Below, in pieces: positions 1 to 8,760 of a DNA stretch of 64,000 nt (the first letter of the stretch is position 1; the number at the start of each line of letters is the position of its first letter). The stretch is from Sphingobacteriaceae bacterium GW460-11-11-14-LB5 (GTDB taxonomy: Bacteria; Bacteroidota; Bacteroidia; Sphingobacteriales; Sphingobacteriaceae): positions 5,270,001-5,334,000 of the forward strand of contig CP021237.1 of the NCBI GenBank assembly GCA_002151545.1, in the 5' to 3' direction. The notes under the pieces were generated by a model, which worked only from the letters and a program-made list of their open reading frames with translations, did no database searches and had not been told where the DNA came from. The position numbers were made by a program, and so were the translations under genes.

Positions 1-257
1 ACCTGATCTACCAAGCTACCGCCTTCAAAAGCTGCGAAAGTTGGTAAATTATCAACGTTTGCAAATTTGCGTGAGTTTGGAAGTTTTTCGGCATCAACAA
101 TCAAGAAAGCTACATCTTCATTTTCTGAAGCCAGTTTTTTAAACTTCGGTTTCATGATCCGGCAGTTTCCGCACCAGGATGCAGCATACTGAACCATTAC
201 CTTTGAGTTATCGGCTAAATACTGTTGAAGATTGTCTTCTGTTAATTCTAAAAACAT
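1..257 (-). CDS. Thioredoxin-family protein (3' part outside the window)
   Basis: The reading frame starts at an ATG at 257 and runs off the left edge, so only the first 85 or so residues are visible. It has the thioredoxin active site WCGNC at residues 29-33 and the conserved LPTF segment with the cis-proline near residue 77. There is no signal peptide, so the protein is probably cytoplasmic. The peroxiredoxin gene ends 15 bases upstream on the same strand, which suggests one transcript. This thioredoxin could reduce the peroxiredoxin, but that partnership is inferred from position only. Confidence 0.88.
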   Translation of the reverse strand, partial: MFLELTEDNLQQYLADNSKVMVQYAASWCGNCRIMKPKFKKLASENEDVAFLIVDAEKLPNSRKFANVDNLPTFAAFEGGSLVDQ

Positions 258-271
258 AACGTTTTATTTAA

Positions 272-904
272 TTAGTTAGCAGCTAAATATTCAGCTACGC
301 CAGTTCTGTTTGCGTTCATCGCTTCTTTTCCTTCTTCCCAGTTTGCAGGACAAACTTCGCCATGTTTTTGAACGTGCGCATAAGCATCGATTAAACGTAA
401 ATATTCTTTAACGTTTCTACCTAGCGGCATATCGTTAACACTTTCGTGGAAAACTTTACCAGTTTCGTCGATTAAATAAGTCGCTCTGAAAGAAACATTT
501 GATCCTGAGAAAGATTCATTTCCTTCTTCATCGTAGTTAACTTCCTGATCTAAAATATCTAAGATGCCAGATAGTTGTCTGTGTGTATCTGCTAAGATTG
601 GATAAGTAACACCTTCAATACCGCCGTTATCTTTCGGTGTATTTAACCATGCGAAGTGAACTTCGTTTGTATCGCAAGATGCACCGATTACAATTGTATT
701 TCTTTTTTCAAACTCAGGTAAAGCAGCTTGGAAAGCGTGTAATTCTGTAGGGCAAACGAAAGTAAAATCTTTTGGATACCAGAACAATAACACTTTGCTA
801 TTTTTGTTTACAGCTTCTTCAAATACATTGATTTTCAAGTCATCACCCATGTCTGACATTGCATCAATACTAACACTCGGGAATTTTTTACCTACTATTG
901 CCAT
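272..904 (-). CDS. 2-Cys peroxiredoxin (AhpC/Prx1 family)
   Basis: This 210-residue cytoplasmic protein reduces hydrogen peroxide and organic peroxides. The peroxidatic cysteine is C51 in FTFVCPTE and the resolving cysteine is C185 in GEVCPANW, the arrangement of typical 2-Cys peroxiredoxins. An acidic loop at about residues 120-133 (NYDEEGNE) makes it longer than enterobacterial AhpC. It is followed on the same strand by a thioredoxin gene, a likely electron donor. A TAnnTTTG promoter element lies 27 bases upstream of the ATG. No AhpF-like reductase is adjacent. Confidence 0.95.
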   Translation of the reverse strand: MAIVGKKFPSVSIDAMSDMGDDLKINVFEEAVNKNSKVLLFWYPKDFTFVCPTELHAFQAALPEFEKRNTIVIGASCDTNEVHFAWLNTPKDNGGIEGVTYPILADTHRQLSGILDILDQEVNYDEEGNESFSGSNVSFRATYLIDETGKVFHESVNDMPLGRNVKEYLRLIDAYAHVQKHGEVCPANWEEGKEAMNANRTGVAEYLAAN

Positions 905-930
905 AATTTTTTGTCTTTAATTTTGTGCTG

Positions 931-938
931 CAAAGGTA
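931..938 (-). promoter_or_regulatory. -7 promoter element of the peroxiredoxin-thioredoxin pair
   Basis: The minus strand reads TACCTTTG here, matching the Bacteroidota -7 consensus TAnnTTTG, with a TTG-type upstream motif about 20 bases further away. The start codon follows 27 bases downstream. Confidence 0.6.
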
Positions 939-1197
939 AGGCTAAAACAGATGTCAATCAACCCCGATTCACTAATTGTTAATTGTATTTATTGATAACG
1001 ATATAGATGAAAACTATATTGTGTTTAAGATGTATAGTCGGCTTCTATTCAGAGGTTTTGGAAATGAATGAGGGATGCTTTTAACGTCTGCAGTCCCGCC
1101 ATCCGTTACTTCCGATGAAGAATCGGAATCACTGCTGTCGGGTTTATTTAACAAAAACCAGTGGTTATTGGGGTAGTATTATATCTGGCGCTTTATG

Positions 1198-1311
1198 ACC
1201 CACCCCCTTCCTAAAACAGGAGGGGAGTAGGTGATTAGAACCCGAATAACTTAATCAGGAAGTCTTTATGGTAGTGTCCAGCTCCCCTCCTCAAGGAGGG
1301 GTTGGGGGAGG
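1198..1311. repeat. C/G-run inverted-repeat element at the peptidase 3' end
   Basis: The segment starts with ACCCACCCCCTTCCT and ends with GGGGTTGGGGGAGGT, so its ends are imperfect inverted repeats. An inner hairpin CCCCTCC-TCAA-GGAGGGG lies at about 1285-1302. It may act as an RNA 3'-end structure for the peptidase transcript. A similarly placed element follows the next gene upstream (3767-3878). Confidence 0.6.
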
Positions 1312-3696
1312 TTACTTCTTCAACGTATTCTCATACAGTTTAAATATCCTTTTATACTCATCTGTCCAGCTGCTGGGCTCAATAAAGCCGTGATCTTCAA
1401 CAGGGTAAACGGCGAGTTCCCAATTGTTTTTGCCTAGCTCTATAAAACGTTGGCTAATGCGAACAATATCCTGAAAATGAACATTCACATCAACCATTCC
1501 GTGCGCCATTAAAAGGTTGCCTTTTAACTTATCAGCAAAATAGATAGGAGAACTTCTTTTGTATGCAATCGGATCGTTAAATGGTTCGTTTAAGATGTTT
1601 GAAGTATAACCATGGTTATAATGTGCCCAATCGGTAACCGAACGTAAAGCGGCGCCGCTTGCAAAAACATCTGATTCGTTAAACATGGCCATCAAGGTAA
1701 TAAAACCACCATAAGAGCCGCCATATAAACCAACATGCTGAGGATTAACACCATATTTTTCAACCAGAAACTTAACGCCATCTACCTGGTCGGTTAAATC
1801 TTTTCCACCCATGTGGCGGTAAATGCCTGTGCGGTGATCGCGACCATAACCAGAACTTCCGGTATAATCGATATCGATTACTGTGTAGCCATTATCAGCC
1901 AGTAAATTATTGAACATAAACTCGCGGAAGTAAGTGCTCCAGCCAAAGTGAACGTTTTGAAGATAACCTGCACCGTGGACAAAAACTACAGCAGGATGGT
2001 TTGGATGCGGATTATCTGATTTATAAACCCGCGCATACACATCAGCACCATAACGGTTTTTAAAGCTCACCATATCCGGTTGACGCCATTTATAAGAATT
2101 GAATTCGGCAGAGGTAGATTGCGTGATTTTCTCCGCTTTGGTACCCACCTTATTCGGCTGAAGATACAACTCACCAGGTTTATCCATAAAGGAATAATTG
2201 ATGGCGATGTATTTTTCATCAGGAGAGAGGGTAATCTCATTCAAACCTTTCATGGCGGTAATCTGAACAAGTTCACCACCGTTTACACTGATTTTATAAA
2301 AATTTGTAATGCCGGGGTGCTCTTTATTTGTCTTAAGATAAAATGTACTCTTGTCTTTAGAAAGTTGAACAGATTGTACCTCCCATTTGCCAGAGGTAAG
2401 TTGTTTCTTATCGCCAGAGGCAATGTTGACCGTATAAAGGTGAGAATATCCTGTAGCTTCGCTTTGGTAATAGAAACGGTTGTTATCTATCCATCCGCTA
2501 TTGCCCTGGTAAAAACCACTAATGCCGGGACCACCTATCCAGGCTTCATCGCGCTGACGATCTATTAAAGAAAATTTACCAGTTAAGGCATCTAGCTTTA
2601 AAATCCAGCGGTCTTTATTGTCGGTAGAAGCTGCGACAACAATTGCCGTACTCCCATTATCATTCCAAAGCGGACCGAAAAAATTTACAGGCCGATCTGC
2701 ATTTTTCTTTTTTAGGGTATCCAGTTCTTTTGGGTAATCTTTTAGGTAATCAGGCAGGTCTTTAATCCCTGGAATGGTTGATGTTTGAATATTATAGAGG
2801 GTATCTCGTTGGGTATCGTATATAAAACCCTGTGAGACATTTTCGTTTTCGCCAACCTTGGTTCTTCCCGCAATATCTTCCGTATAACCCGAAGAAGTAA
2901 TATAGTTTGGAACAATAGTCCCGTGGTTATTCTGCGCCGGAGTGGTGAGCTTATACGTAATGAAGCGCCCATCCGGACTAATGCTTACGCCATTTAAAAA
3001 TTTATCTTCGGTATAAAGTTCTTTCAATGGTTTGGTATCCCCGGCGGCGGCACCAGAACGGCCTCTTCCTGTCCTCGAACTGTTTCTGGTTTCAGCATTT
3101 CTCTTTTTAATGATATCGAACAGTTCGGTCTGCTGTGCTTTCAGCCATTTGTCCTGTTCGGTAACCGGTTTGATTTCTGGTCTTCCGGCTTTTTTGCCTT
3201 TAATAAAATTAGTTAATTGTTTGGTTTCGGCTGATTTTAAATCAACCTCAAATAAATTATCGCCCAATTGATAAACAATATTTCCATTGGTTAAAAAGAG
3301 CGGGCTACTTTCTCTTTCCTGTGTACTGGTTAAACGGGTTTCTTTATTACTTTTGAAATTCTGTAAGTAGATATCGCCGCTTTTTTCGGTTAAACCAAGT
3401 GAGCGATCAGTATTATAGGTGTAGTTTAAACTTAAAAGCTTTTCATCTTCCTTTTCTGCCGCTTTAACGGGTTTGGTAGAGGTTGCTGAAACTTTGAATA
3501 ATTCTTCTTTAGCTTTATTTTCAGGATTCCAGTTAAAGTAAAGGGTTTTGCTATCTGCAGTCCAGCGGAAATTAGTTGGTGCAACGCCCATCCACTTTGG
3601 ATCGCGCATGATCTTCTCAACGGTTAAAGGCGCTAATTGCTGTGCAAAAGCATATTCGCCCGTGCAAAGCAAAAGGAAAAGTAAATATTTCTTCAT
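1312..3696 (-). CDS. Secreted S9-family prolyl oligopeptidase / dipeptidyl peptidase
   Basis: This is an exported serine peptidase with an N-terminal beta-propeller (roughly residues 30-520) and a C-terminal alpha/beta-hydrolase domain. Counting from the preferred ATG at 3696, the catalytic triad is S661 in GGSYGG, D736 in GMVDVNVHF and H769 in VEDHGF. The frame can be extended 7 codons to 3717, but the signal peptide (MKKYLLFLLL...AFA, then QQ) fits the 3696 start. With 794 residues it matches the DPP-IV/prolyl oligopeptidase group. It probably trims peptides in the periplasm or outside the cell. Confidence 0.92.
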   Translation of the reverse strand: MKKYLLFLLLCTGEYAFAQQLAPLTVEKIMRDPKWMGVAPTNFRWTADSKTLYFNWNPENKAKEELFKVSATSTKPVKAAEKEDEKLLSLNYTYNTDRSLGLTEKSGDIYLQNFKSNKETRLTSTQERESSPLFLTNGNIVYQLGDNLFEVDLKSAETKQLTNFIKGKKAGRPEIKPVTEQDKWLKAQQTELFDIIKKRNAETRNSSRTGRGRSGAAAGDTKPLKELYTEDKFLNGVSISPDGRFITYKLTTPAQNNHGTIVPNYITSSGYTEDIAGRTKVGENENVSQGFIYDTQRDTLYNIQTSTIPGIKDLPDYLKDYPKELDTLKKKNADRPVNFFGPLWNDNGSTAIVVAASTDNKDRWILKLDALTGKFSLIDRQRDEAWIGGPGISGFYQGNSGWIDNNRFYYQSEATGYSHLYTVNIASGDKKQLTSGKWEVQSVQLSKDKSTFYLKTNKEHPGITNFYKISVNGGELVQITAMKGLNEITLSPDEKYIAINYSFMDKPGELYLQPNKVGTKAEKITQSTSAEFNSYKWRQPDMVSFKNRYGADVYARVYKSDNPHPNHPAVVFVHGAGYLQNVHFGWSTYFREFMFNNLLADNGYTVIDIDYTGSSGYGRDHRTGIYRHMGGKDLTDQVDGVKFLVEKYGVNPQHVGLYGGSYGGFITLMAMFNESDVFASGAALRSVTDWAHYNHGYTSNILNEPFNDPIAYKRSSPIYFADKLKGNLLMAHGMVDVNVHFQDIVRISQRFIELGKNNWELAVYPVEDHGFIEPSSWTDEYKRIFKLYENTLKK

Positions 3697-3766
3697 GAAT
3701 TTTAGGTTTGGCTGCAATTTAGGGAATGGACACGCTAATTTTAGCAGGAAATGGAAATGTTACAAC

Positions 3767-3878
3767 AACCTCACCCTCTGAACGGTATGCTTTATTGCAA
3801 AGGCTGTTCATTCCCTCTCCTTGAAGAGAGGGACACGAAATACAGAAGTAGCTGCATTAACTTACATAGGGTGAGGTT
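3767..3878. repeat. 112-bp element with 11-bp terminal inverted repeats
   Basis: The ends AACCTCACCCT (3767-3777) and AGGGTGAGGTT (3868-3878) are perfect inverted repeats. A second hairpin, CCCTCTCC/GAGAGGG, lies inside. The right end overlaps the first two bases of the stop codon (TAA complement at 3877-3879) of the neighbouring minus-strand gene, so the element may have supplied that stop codon. Confidence 0.65.
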
Positions 3879-5064
3879 AACGGATTACCTGTCCGGTTCT
3901 ATCTACATTCACTTTATCAAAAGGTTCGAGGTACTCGTTGATGATTACTGCAAATTCTCGTCTGGTTAATACCTTTTTAAGATCGTATTTAGCAACGAAC
4001 TTGTAATTTTTGTTCCATTTTTTTTGCAGCTCCGTTTTGGTTGCCTCAACCGATTTATTACCCACATAACAAATCATGCCAATGGTATTTTCTAGCGTGA
4101 TGGCAGTATTTTGATGGTCATCAAACCAGATCTGTGCCTTGTAATAATAATCTTTTATCGGCTGCTTAATTTCATCATAGGTAACCTCTTTTTCCGGATT
4201 GAAATAGGCCTTATTTTGTTTTATTTCGGCCTTAAGAATGCCCGTTACACCAACTTTTTGAATCGCTAACCAATTAGAATCGATCATTTTTACATCTTCA
4301 AAAGGCATCAACGCCTGTTTGTAACTGAGCAGTTCGCCCTGAATCCTTTTTAGGTTTGATAAGCTGGTTTTCGTATCGAAAAAAGCCGCATAAGCAGCGG
4401 TTGCACCAGCCGCAGGTCCGATTTCAAACTGATTGGCAGGAATATATAAAAGGTTTTCCTGATTTGGGAGGAGTAAGTTATACAAGGATAGAAAACCTGC
4501 ACCATTTGAAGAAATACTGGCTATTGAGGTTCTGTACAGGTTTTCGTTATAATTTAACTGGTTGGAAGCAGCAGGATTTAAGCTTGTAATTTTTAATGCT
4601 GCTATTAATTTTTCAGGACTATCAGCTAGTACGAGAATTTTTGCCTTAACACTTTTGTCTTTCGTGAGTTTCACTTCCCAGCCACTGCCTGACCGTTTAA
4701 TTTCGGTGTAAGGCGTGTTGTTGATTACATTCAGTAGCAGCGTACTATCTACTGTCACTTTTACCGGCTTCTTTTTATCTGCTTTTGGTTTTGGAGCCGC
4801 CAAACTTTTTTCATTTTCAATTTCCCTTTTTAAAAAAACCTGATAGAAAGTAGTCGCTGTTTCAGGCTTGCCCTCAGCAACTTTCTTAAGATCAAGTTGT
4901 TCTTTTTGCGTGAGGAGAATGGTTTTAACACCCGATTTGAACGATTGAAAAGATGCGGCATAGGCGGCATCACCACTGCCAATAACCAGCACATCTGTTT
5001 TTAGGGTTTGGGCATGTATAACCAGGGGAATTATGAATGCGAAAACAAAAAACAATCTTTTCAT
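3877..5064 (-). CDS. Exported FAD-dependent oxidoreductase-like protein, probably degenerate
   Basis: The 395-residue product has a signal peptide (MKRLFFVFAF...HAQ) and then a Rossmann-type strand-turn-helix, DVLVIGSGDAAYAA, at about residues 24-37. The dinucleotide motif is GxGxxA, not GxGxxG, and a Lys/Ala/Pro-rich stretch (about 92-107) sits where more of the FAD domain would be expected. The C-terminus (LTRREFAVIINEYLEPFD) resembles the tail of exported Bacteroidota FAD-dependent oxidoreductases. Whether it binds FAD is uncertain. The neighbours do not suggest a pathway. Confidence 0.6.
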   Translation of the reverse strand: MKRLFFVFAFIIPLVIHAQTLKTDVLVIGSGDAAYAASFQSFKSGVKTILLTQKEQLDLKKVAEGKPETATTFYQVFLKREIENEKSLAAPKPKADKKKPVKVTVDSTLLLNVINNTPYTEIKRSGSGWEVKLTKDKSVKAKILVLADSPEKLIAALKITSLNPAASNQLNYNENLYRTSIASISSNGAGFLSLYNLLLPNQENLLYIPANQFEIGPAAGATAAYAAFFDTKTSLSNLKRIQGELLSYKQALMPFEDVKMIDSNWLAIQKVGVTGILKAEIKQNKAYFNPEKEVTYDEIKQPIKDYYYKAQIWFDDHQNTAITLENTIGMICYVGNKSVEATKTELQKKWNKNYKFVAKYDLKKVLTRREFAVIINEYLEPFDKVNVDRTGQVIR

Positions 5065-5252
5065 CTTTGAATATTAAAATTTGCTGCAATATGCTTTAAA
5101 TGAATGAATTTTTAATGAAATGCATGCATTTTAACTAAATTTAACTCACAATTATAACCCGCTCGATTAAGCATTTAAGTTTCATATTATCTCACCAACC
5201 TTATATTTCCTTAAATTGTTTATATGGTAAAAATTGTGAACGTTTGTTAATT

Positions 5253-6650
5253 ATGGAAGAACAGATAAAATCAGTTTTCGATTTACAGCAAAAACACAAA
5301 TTCGAGCTGCGCAAAACCGATGCTAAAACCCGTATTGGAAAATTAAAATTACTGAAGCAAGCTTTAGAAAAAGCCGAAGAAGAGATATATGCGGCATTAG
5401 AAGCTGATTTGCGCAAAAATCGTTTTGAGACTGCAGTAACCGAACTGTTTTTCACCTACGCAGAAATAGATCATGCTATAAAAAAATTGCAGGGCTGGAT
5501 GAAACCAAAATCTGTCGCCAGAACCATGAGTAATCTTTTCGCCAGTAACAAAATTTATTACGAACCCAAAGGTGTTTGCCTGATTATTGCACCCTGGAAT
5601 TACCCATTGCAGTTAATCATGAGTCCGTTGGTTTCGGCAATAGCCGCAGGGAATTGCGTAATCCTGAAACCATCTGAACTGAGTGCCGCCACGGCGGACG
5701 TGATCAGTAAATTGATTTCAAATACTTTTGAGGCAGAAGAAATTGCCTGTTTTGAAGGCGATGCTGAAGTTTCTACCGCACTGTTAAAACTTCCTTTCGA
5801 TCATATCTTTTTTACCGGAAGTACCGCAATTGGTAAGGTGGTGATGGAAGCTGCTGCAAAAAATCTTACCTCAGTTACCTTAGAGCTTGGGGGGAAATCA
5901 CCAGCGATTGTAGATGAAACCTGCGATCTAAAAAAAGCAGCAGAGAAAATTGCCTGGGGTAAATTAGTTAATGCCGGCCAAACCTGTATTGCGCCAGATT
6001 ATGTATTGATTAAAGAAAACATTTCGGCTGATTTTGAAATGTACTATCAGGCAGCAGTTCAAAAAATGTTCTTCAATGAAGCAGCAATTAACAAAAATGA
6101 TTATGCTAAAATCATCAATATAAAACAGTTTCAGCGCTTAAATAAATTGATTGAAGAAGCCATTCGCGATGGTGCTGTATTGGCTTTTGGCGGAAAATCG
6201 GACGAACAAAATTTAACCATTACACCAACGCTTTTAACTTCTGTAGCTGAAAGTAGTGCAATTATGCAGGAAGAAATTTTTGGACCGGTTTTGCCAGTTA
6301 TTACCTACCAAAACTTACAGGAAGCCATTGATGTTGTAAACCGGAAAGCGAAACCTTTAGCATTATATATTTTTTCAGATAGCACTACAAACCAGAATAA
6401 AATCATCAGCGAGACCAGTGCCGGGGGAACCTGTGTGAATGATGTGCTCGTTCATATCGGCAATCCGGATTTGCCTTTTGGTGGGGTTAACAATAGCGGT
6501 ATAGGCAGTTGCCATGGTATTTTCGGCTTCAAAACTTTTTCGCACGAAAGGGCCGTGGTTTTTCAGTCAAAATTGGATTTAACCAAAATGATTTATCCAC
6601 CATATGCATCAAAAATGGGTTTGTTGAAGTGGCTGAAGAAATTGATGTAG
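5253..6650 (+). CDS. Aldehyde dehydrogenase family protein (class 3-like)
   Basis: This enzyme oxidises aldehydes to carboxylic acids with NAD(P)+. Numbered from the ATG at 5253, it has PWNYP (N116), the general base E211 in LELGGKSP and the catalytic cysteine C245 in GQTCIAPDY. The 465-residue length and the C-terminal segment KMIYPPY resemble class 3 (fatty aldehyde) enzymes. A TTG three codons upstream (5244) is also in frame but is less likely. No signal peptide is present. Substrate is not evident from the neighbours. Confidence 0.93.
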   Translation: MEEQIKSVFDLQQKHKFELRKTDAKTRIGKLKLLKQALEKAEEEIYAALEADLRKNRFETAVTELFFTYAEIDHAIKKLQGWMKPKSVARTMSNLFASNKIYYEPKGVCLIIAPWNYPLQLIMSPLVSAIAAGNCVILKPSELSAATADVISKLISNTFEAEEIACFEGDAEVSTALLKLPFDHIFFTGSTAIGKVVMEAAAKNLTSVTLELGGKSPAIVDETCDLKKAAEKIAWGKLVNAGQTCIAPDYVLIKENISADFEMYYQAAVQKMFFNEAAINKNDYAKIINIKQFQRLNKLIEEAIRDGAVLAFGGKSDEQNLTITPTLLTSVAESSAIMQEEIFGPVLPVITYQNLQEAIDVVNRKAKPLALYIFSDSTTNQNKIISETSAGGTCVNDVLVHIGNPDLPFGGVNNSGIGSCHGIFGFKTFSHERAVVFQSKLDLTKMIYPPYASKMGLLKWLKKLM

Positions 6651-6759
6651 TTAGTGTTTTAATGTTGGAACGTTTGAAAGTTAACTCAACTTTACAACTT
6701 GTAACTTTCCAACTATTTATTTCTGGAATAAAATCGATAATTCTCCTTATTTTGGTATT

Positions 6760-7284
6760 ATGGATATAGAAAAGCTTAAATACCCCATCGGTCAGTTTTC
6801 TATGCCTGAAATTTTCGATCAAAAACAGATTGATACCTGGATTTCGGAAATTGAGGCTTTGCCCGGGCAGCTTAAAAATGCGACAGAAAACTTAACTGAT
6901 GAGGAATTAAATCAAACTTACCGCCCTGAGGGATGGACCTTAAGGCAGGTGGTGCATCACATTCCTGATAGTCACATTAATGCTTACATCCGTTTTAAAC
7001 AAGCCATTACGGAAGATATTCCCGTAATCAGACCGTATTACGAAGAACGCTGGGCCGAAACAGGGGAGGCTAAAGGCGGCGACATCAAACTGTCTATCGA
7101 TTTGTTAACGGCGTTGCACCTGCGCTGGGTAGCTTTTTTGAAAACATTAAAACCCGAAGATTACCAAAGGAAATATATTCATCCTGCCCTGGGAAAAGAA
7201 CTTAGCTTAGCAAATATGCTGGGTATGTATGCCTGGCACGGAAAACACCATTTGACACACATTACAAATACAACTGTAAAATGA
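6760..7284 (+). CDS. YfiT/BstA-type DinB-superfamily metal-dependent protein
   Basis: The 174-residue protein begins with the KYPIGQF segment typical of the YfiT family, whose members include bacillithiol S-transferases and were first described as metal-dependent hydrolases. The putative metal-binding histidines are H66/H67 (VVHHIPDSH) and H160/H164 (AWHGKHHLTH). Bacteroidota of this type could use bacillithiol, which would fit a detoxification role, but that is inference. Its stop codon overlaps the next start as ATGA, indicating translational coupling. Confidence 0.85.
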   Translation: MDIEKLKYPIGQFSMPEIFDQKQIDTWISEIEALPGQLKNATENLTDEELNQTYRPEGWTLRQVVHHIPDSHINAYIRFKQAITEDIPVIRPYYEERWAETGEAKGGDIKLSIDLLTALHLRWVAFLKTLKPEDYQRKYIHPALGKELSLANMLGMYAWHGKHHLTHITNTTVK

Positions 7285-7757
7285 AAAGAACCTACTTCAG
7301 TTTCGTGATGCTAATCCTGATTTGCTTTTGCACTCATGCGCAAGTGCAAAAAGCGCCATTAAAAACTTTTGCTTTTGTACTAGGCTCGTGGGAAATGCAA
7401 ACGCCGAAGGGAAAAATTGTAGAACAATGGATTCAAAATCCGGATAAAACCCTGAACGGCAAAAGCTATCGAATAAATGCTAAGGGCGATAGTTTGCTTA
7501 CAGAAAGCCTTCAGATCAGAAAGATCGGAAAAGAGACTTTTTATTGCTCAACTGTAACCGGACAGAACGGAGGAAAAGAGACTTGTTTCAAATTGATCTC
7601 GACCAAGGATAAAATCTATATTTTCGAAAATAAAACGCACGATTTTCCACAGCGAATAGTCTATCAAGATCAGGGCAAAGCTGAAATGCTCGCCTGGATT
7701 GAAGGCGAGCTTAATGGTAAAAGCAGGAAATCGGAATTTAGGTATAAGCGGCAATAG
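7281..7757 (+). CDS. Exported DUF6265-family protein
   Basis: The 158-residue product has a signal peptide (MKRTYFSFVMLILICFCTHA). The mature part has LGSWEM near its start and the FENKTHDFPQRIVY segment, which resembles DUF6265 proteins. These are small beta-rich domains of unknown function. It overlaps the YfiT-like gene by four bases. The convergent HMA-MauE gene ends two bases after its stop, so there is practically no spacer. Confidence 0.75.
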   Translation: MKRTYFSFVMLILICFCTHAQVQKAPLKTFAFVLGSWEMQTPKGKIVEQWIQNPDKTLNGKSYRINAKGDSLLTESLQIRKIGKETFYCSTVTGQNGGKETCFKLISTKDKIYIFENKTHDFPQRIVYQDQGKAEMLAWIEGELNGKSRKSEFRYKRQ

Positions 7758-7758
7758 C

Positions 7759-8478
7759 TTACATCAAAATCAGCATGGCTGTACTCATCGCAATCATGAT
7801 CGCATCCTCAACAATGGTTACGGTGCTCATGGGCAGGTTAAACACAGCACCCAAACAGGCACACTGAATCTTTTTCTTATTTAAAACACTTTCCAAAACA
7901 CCAAGGATGCTTATTGTCATTACAATCAGCGTAACCCAGTTTACAGTGACAGGAGATAAGTTTAAAGCAAAAGACAATCCTAATCCAAGCTCGATAAAAG
8001 CATAGATATAACCCCATGCGCTGAATTTTTTAGCAACAATGTCGTACATGGCATAACTTTCTGCAAAAGCTTTCAGGTTAAGCATTTTAAAGAAAGAGAA
8101 GGTAAGGAAGAATCCGGCCATGAATATGCGCATAAATACCATAAAATTAATGCTGTTTCCCTGCCAGGAGACTACAAGTGATATGGCAGTAACGTATCCA
8201 AAAATTAATAAAATGGGTTTATAAGTTTCGGCCCACGATTTTGCTTCTTCTAATGTTTCGTTGTGATGGGCTGCAGAAATCTGATATTTACTATCTGATC
8301 CGCCCAGGGCTTGTTGAAGTGTATCTAAGCTGATGTGTTTATCCATACTAATTGTAGCCGAATTGGTGTCTTTCGAAACTTCGACAGCGGTTACATCTGG
8401 TAAAACGAGCAGGTTACTTTTTACTTTATTTTCGCAACCGCCACAGGTCATGCCGGTGAGTTGATAGGTGTGTGTCAT
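7759..8478 (-). CDS. HMA domain fused to a MauE/DoxX-type membrane protein
   Basis: Residues 1-65 form a heavy-metal-associated domain with the metal-binding GMTCGGC motif (C12, C15). A linker (about 66-85) leads to a membrane domain with four hydrophobic segments (about 89-105, 112-130, 155-173 and 178-197), and near the C-terminus comes CACLG (C206, C208), typical of MauE-like redox membrane proteins. The fusion suggests coupling of copper-type metal delivery to disulfide or redox chemistry. A TAAATTTG promoter element lies 17 bases upstream of the ATG. The metal is not determined by the sequence. Confidence 0.85.
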   Translation of the reverse strand: MTHTYQLTGMTCGGCENKVKSNLLVLPDVTAVEVSKDTNSATISMDKHISLDTLQQALGGSDSKYQISAAHHNETLEEAKSWAETYKPILLIFGYVTAISLVVSWQGNSINFMVFMRIFMAGFFLTFSFFKMLNLKAFAESYAMYDIVAKKFSAWGYIYAFIELGLGLSFALNLSPVTVNWVTLIVMTISILGVLESVLNKKKIQCACLGAVFNLPMSTVTIVEDAIMIAMSTAMLILM

Positions 8479-8494
8479 GATTAAAATCTTTATA

Positions 8495-8502
8495 CAAATT
8501 TA
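8495..8502 (-). promoter_or_regulatory. -7 element upstream of the HMA-MauE gene
   Basis: The minus strand reads TAAATTTG, matching TAnnTTTG, 17 bases upstream of the start codon. Confidence 0.5.
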
Positions 8503-8718
8503 CCGCTTCATAGGGCCATAAGCGTTACAGAATAATCATAAAGTTTTATAGAATTTTAGTGTACTGAATGCTGTGAATAATCGTCGTTTCGAGCAAAACC
8601 AAAAAGTCTATGTATCTCCTTTCTCTATGGTAGAGAGCGTTATTTTGTTTTTCATCATTAAGGAGTTAAGAAAATTAAGGTTTCAGGTAAAAAATAAGTT
8701 CTGTAACGATCTGTTCCT

Positions 8719-8757
8719 CCCTAAACCCTAAACCCTAAACCCTAAACCCTAAACCCC
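8719..8757. repeat. (CCCTAAA)5 heptamer tandem repeat
   Basis: Five perfect CCCTAAA units occupy 8719-8753, followed by CCCC. The repeat ends three bases before the 3' end of the YgiD-like gene. The rest of the spacer (8503-8718) contains a decayed copy of the CGTCxTTTCGAGC palindromic element at about 8580-8640. Confidence 0.95.
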
Positions 8758-8760
8758 TGC

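Larger units (their letters stand above)
905..1311. other. Gene-free spacer with palindromic repeats
   Basis: Apart from the peroxiredoxin promoter no gene was found in these 407 bases. At 1110-1128 there is a 7-bp hairpin (TTCCGAT/ATCGGAA). From about 1198 to 1311 lies a G/C-run element with AGGAGGGG and its complement CCCCTCCT; its right end abuts the stop codon (1312-1314) of the S9 peptidase gene. Confidence 0.6.

Noticed and set aside
8719..8757. Telomere sequence or eukaryotic contamination
   Set aside because: It is flanked on both sides by clear bacterial genes and fits the other short tandem words in the spacers.
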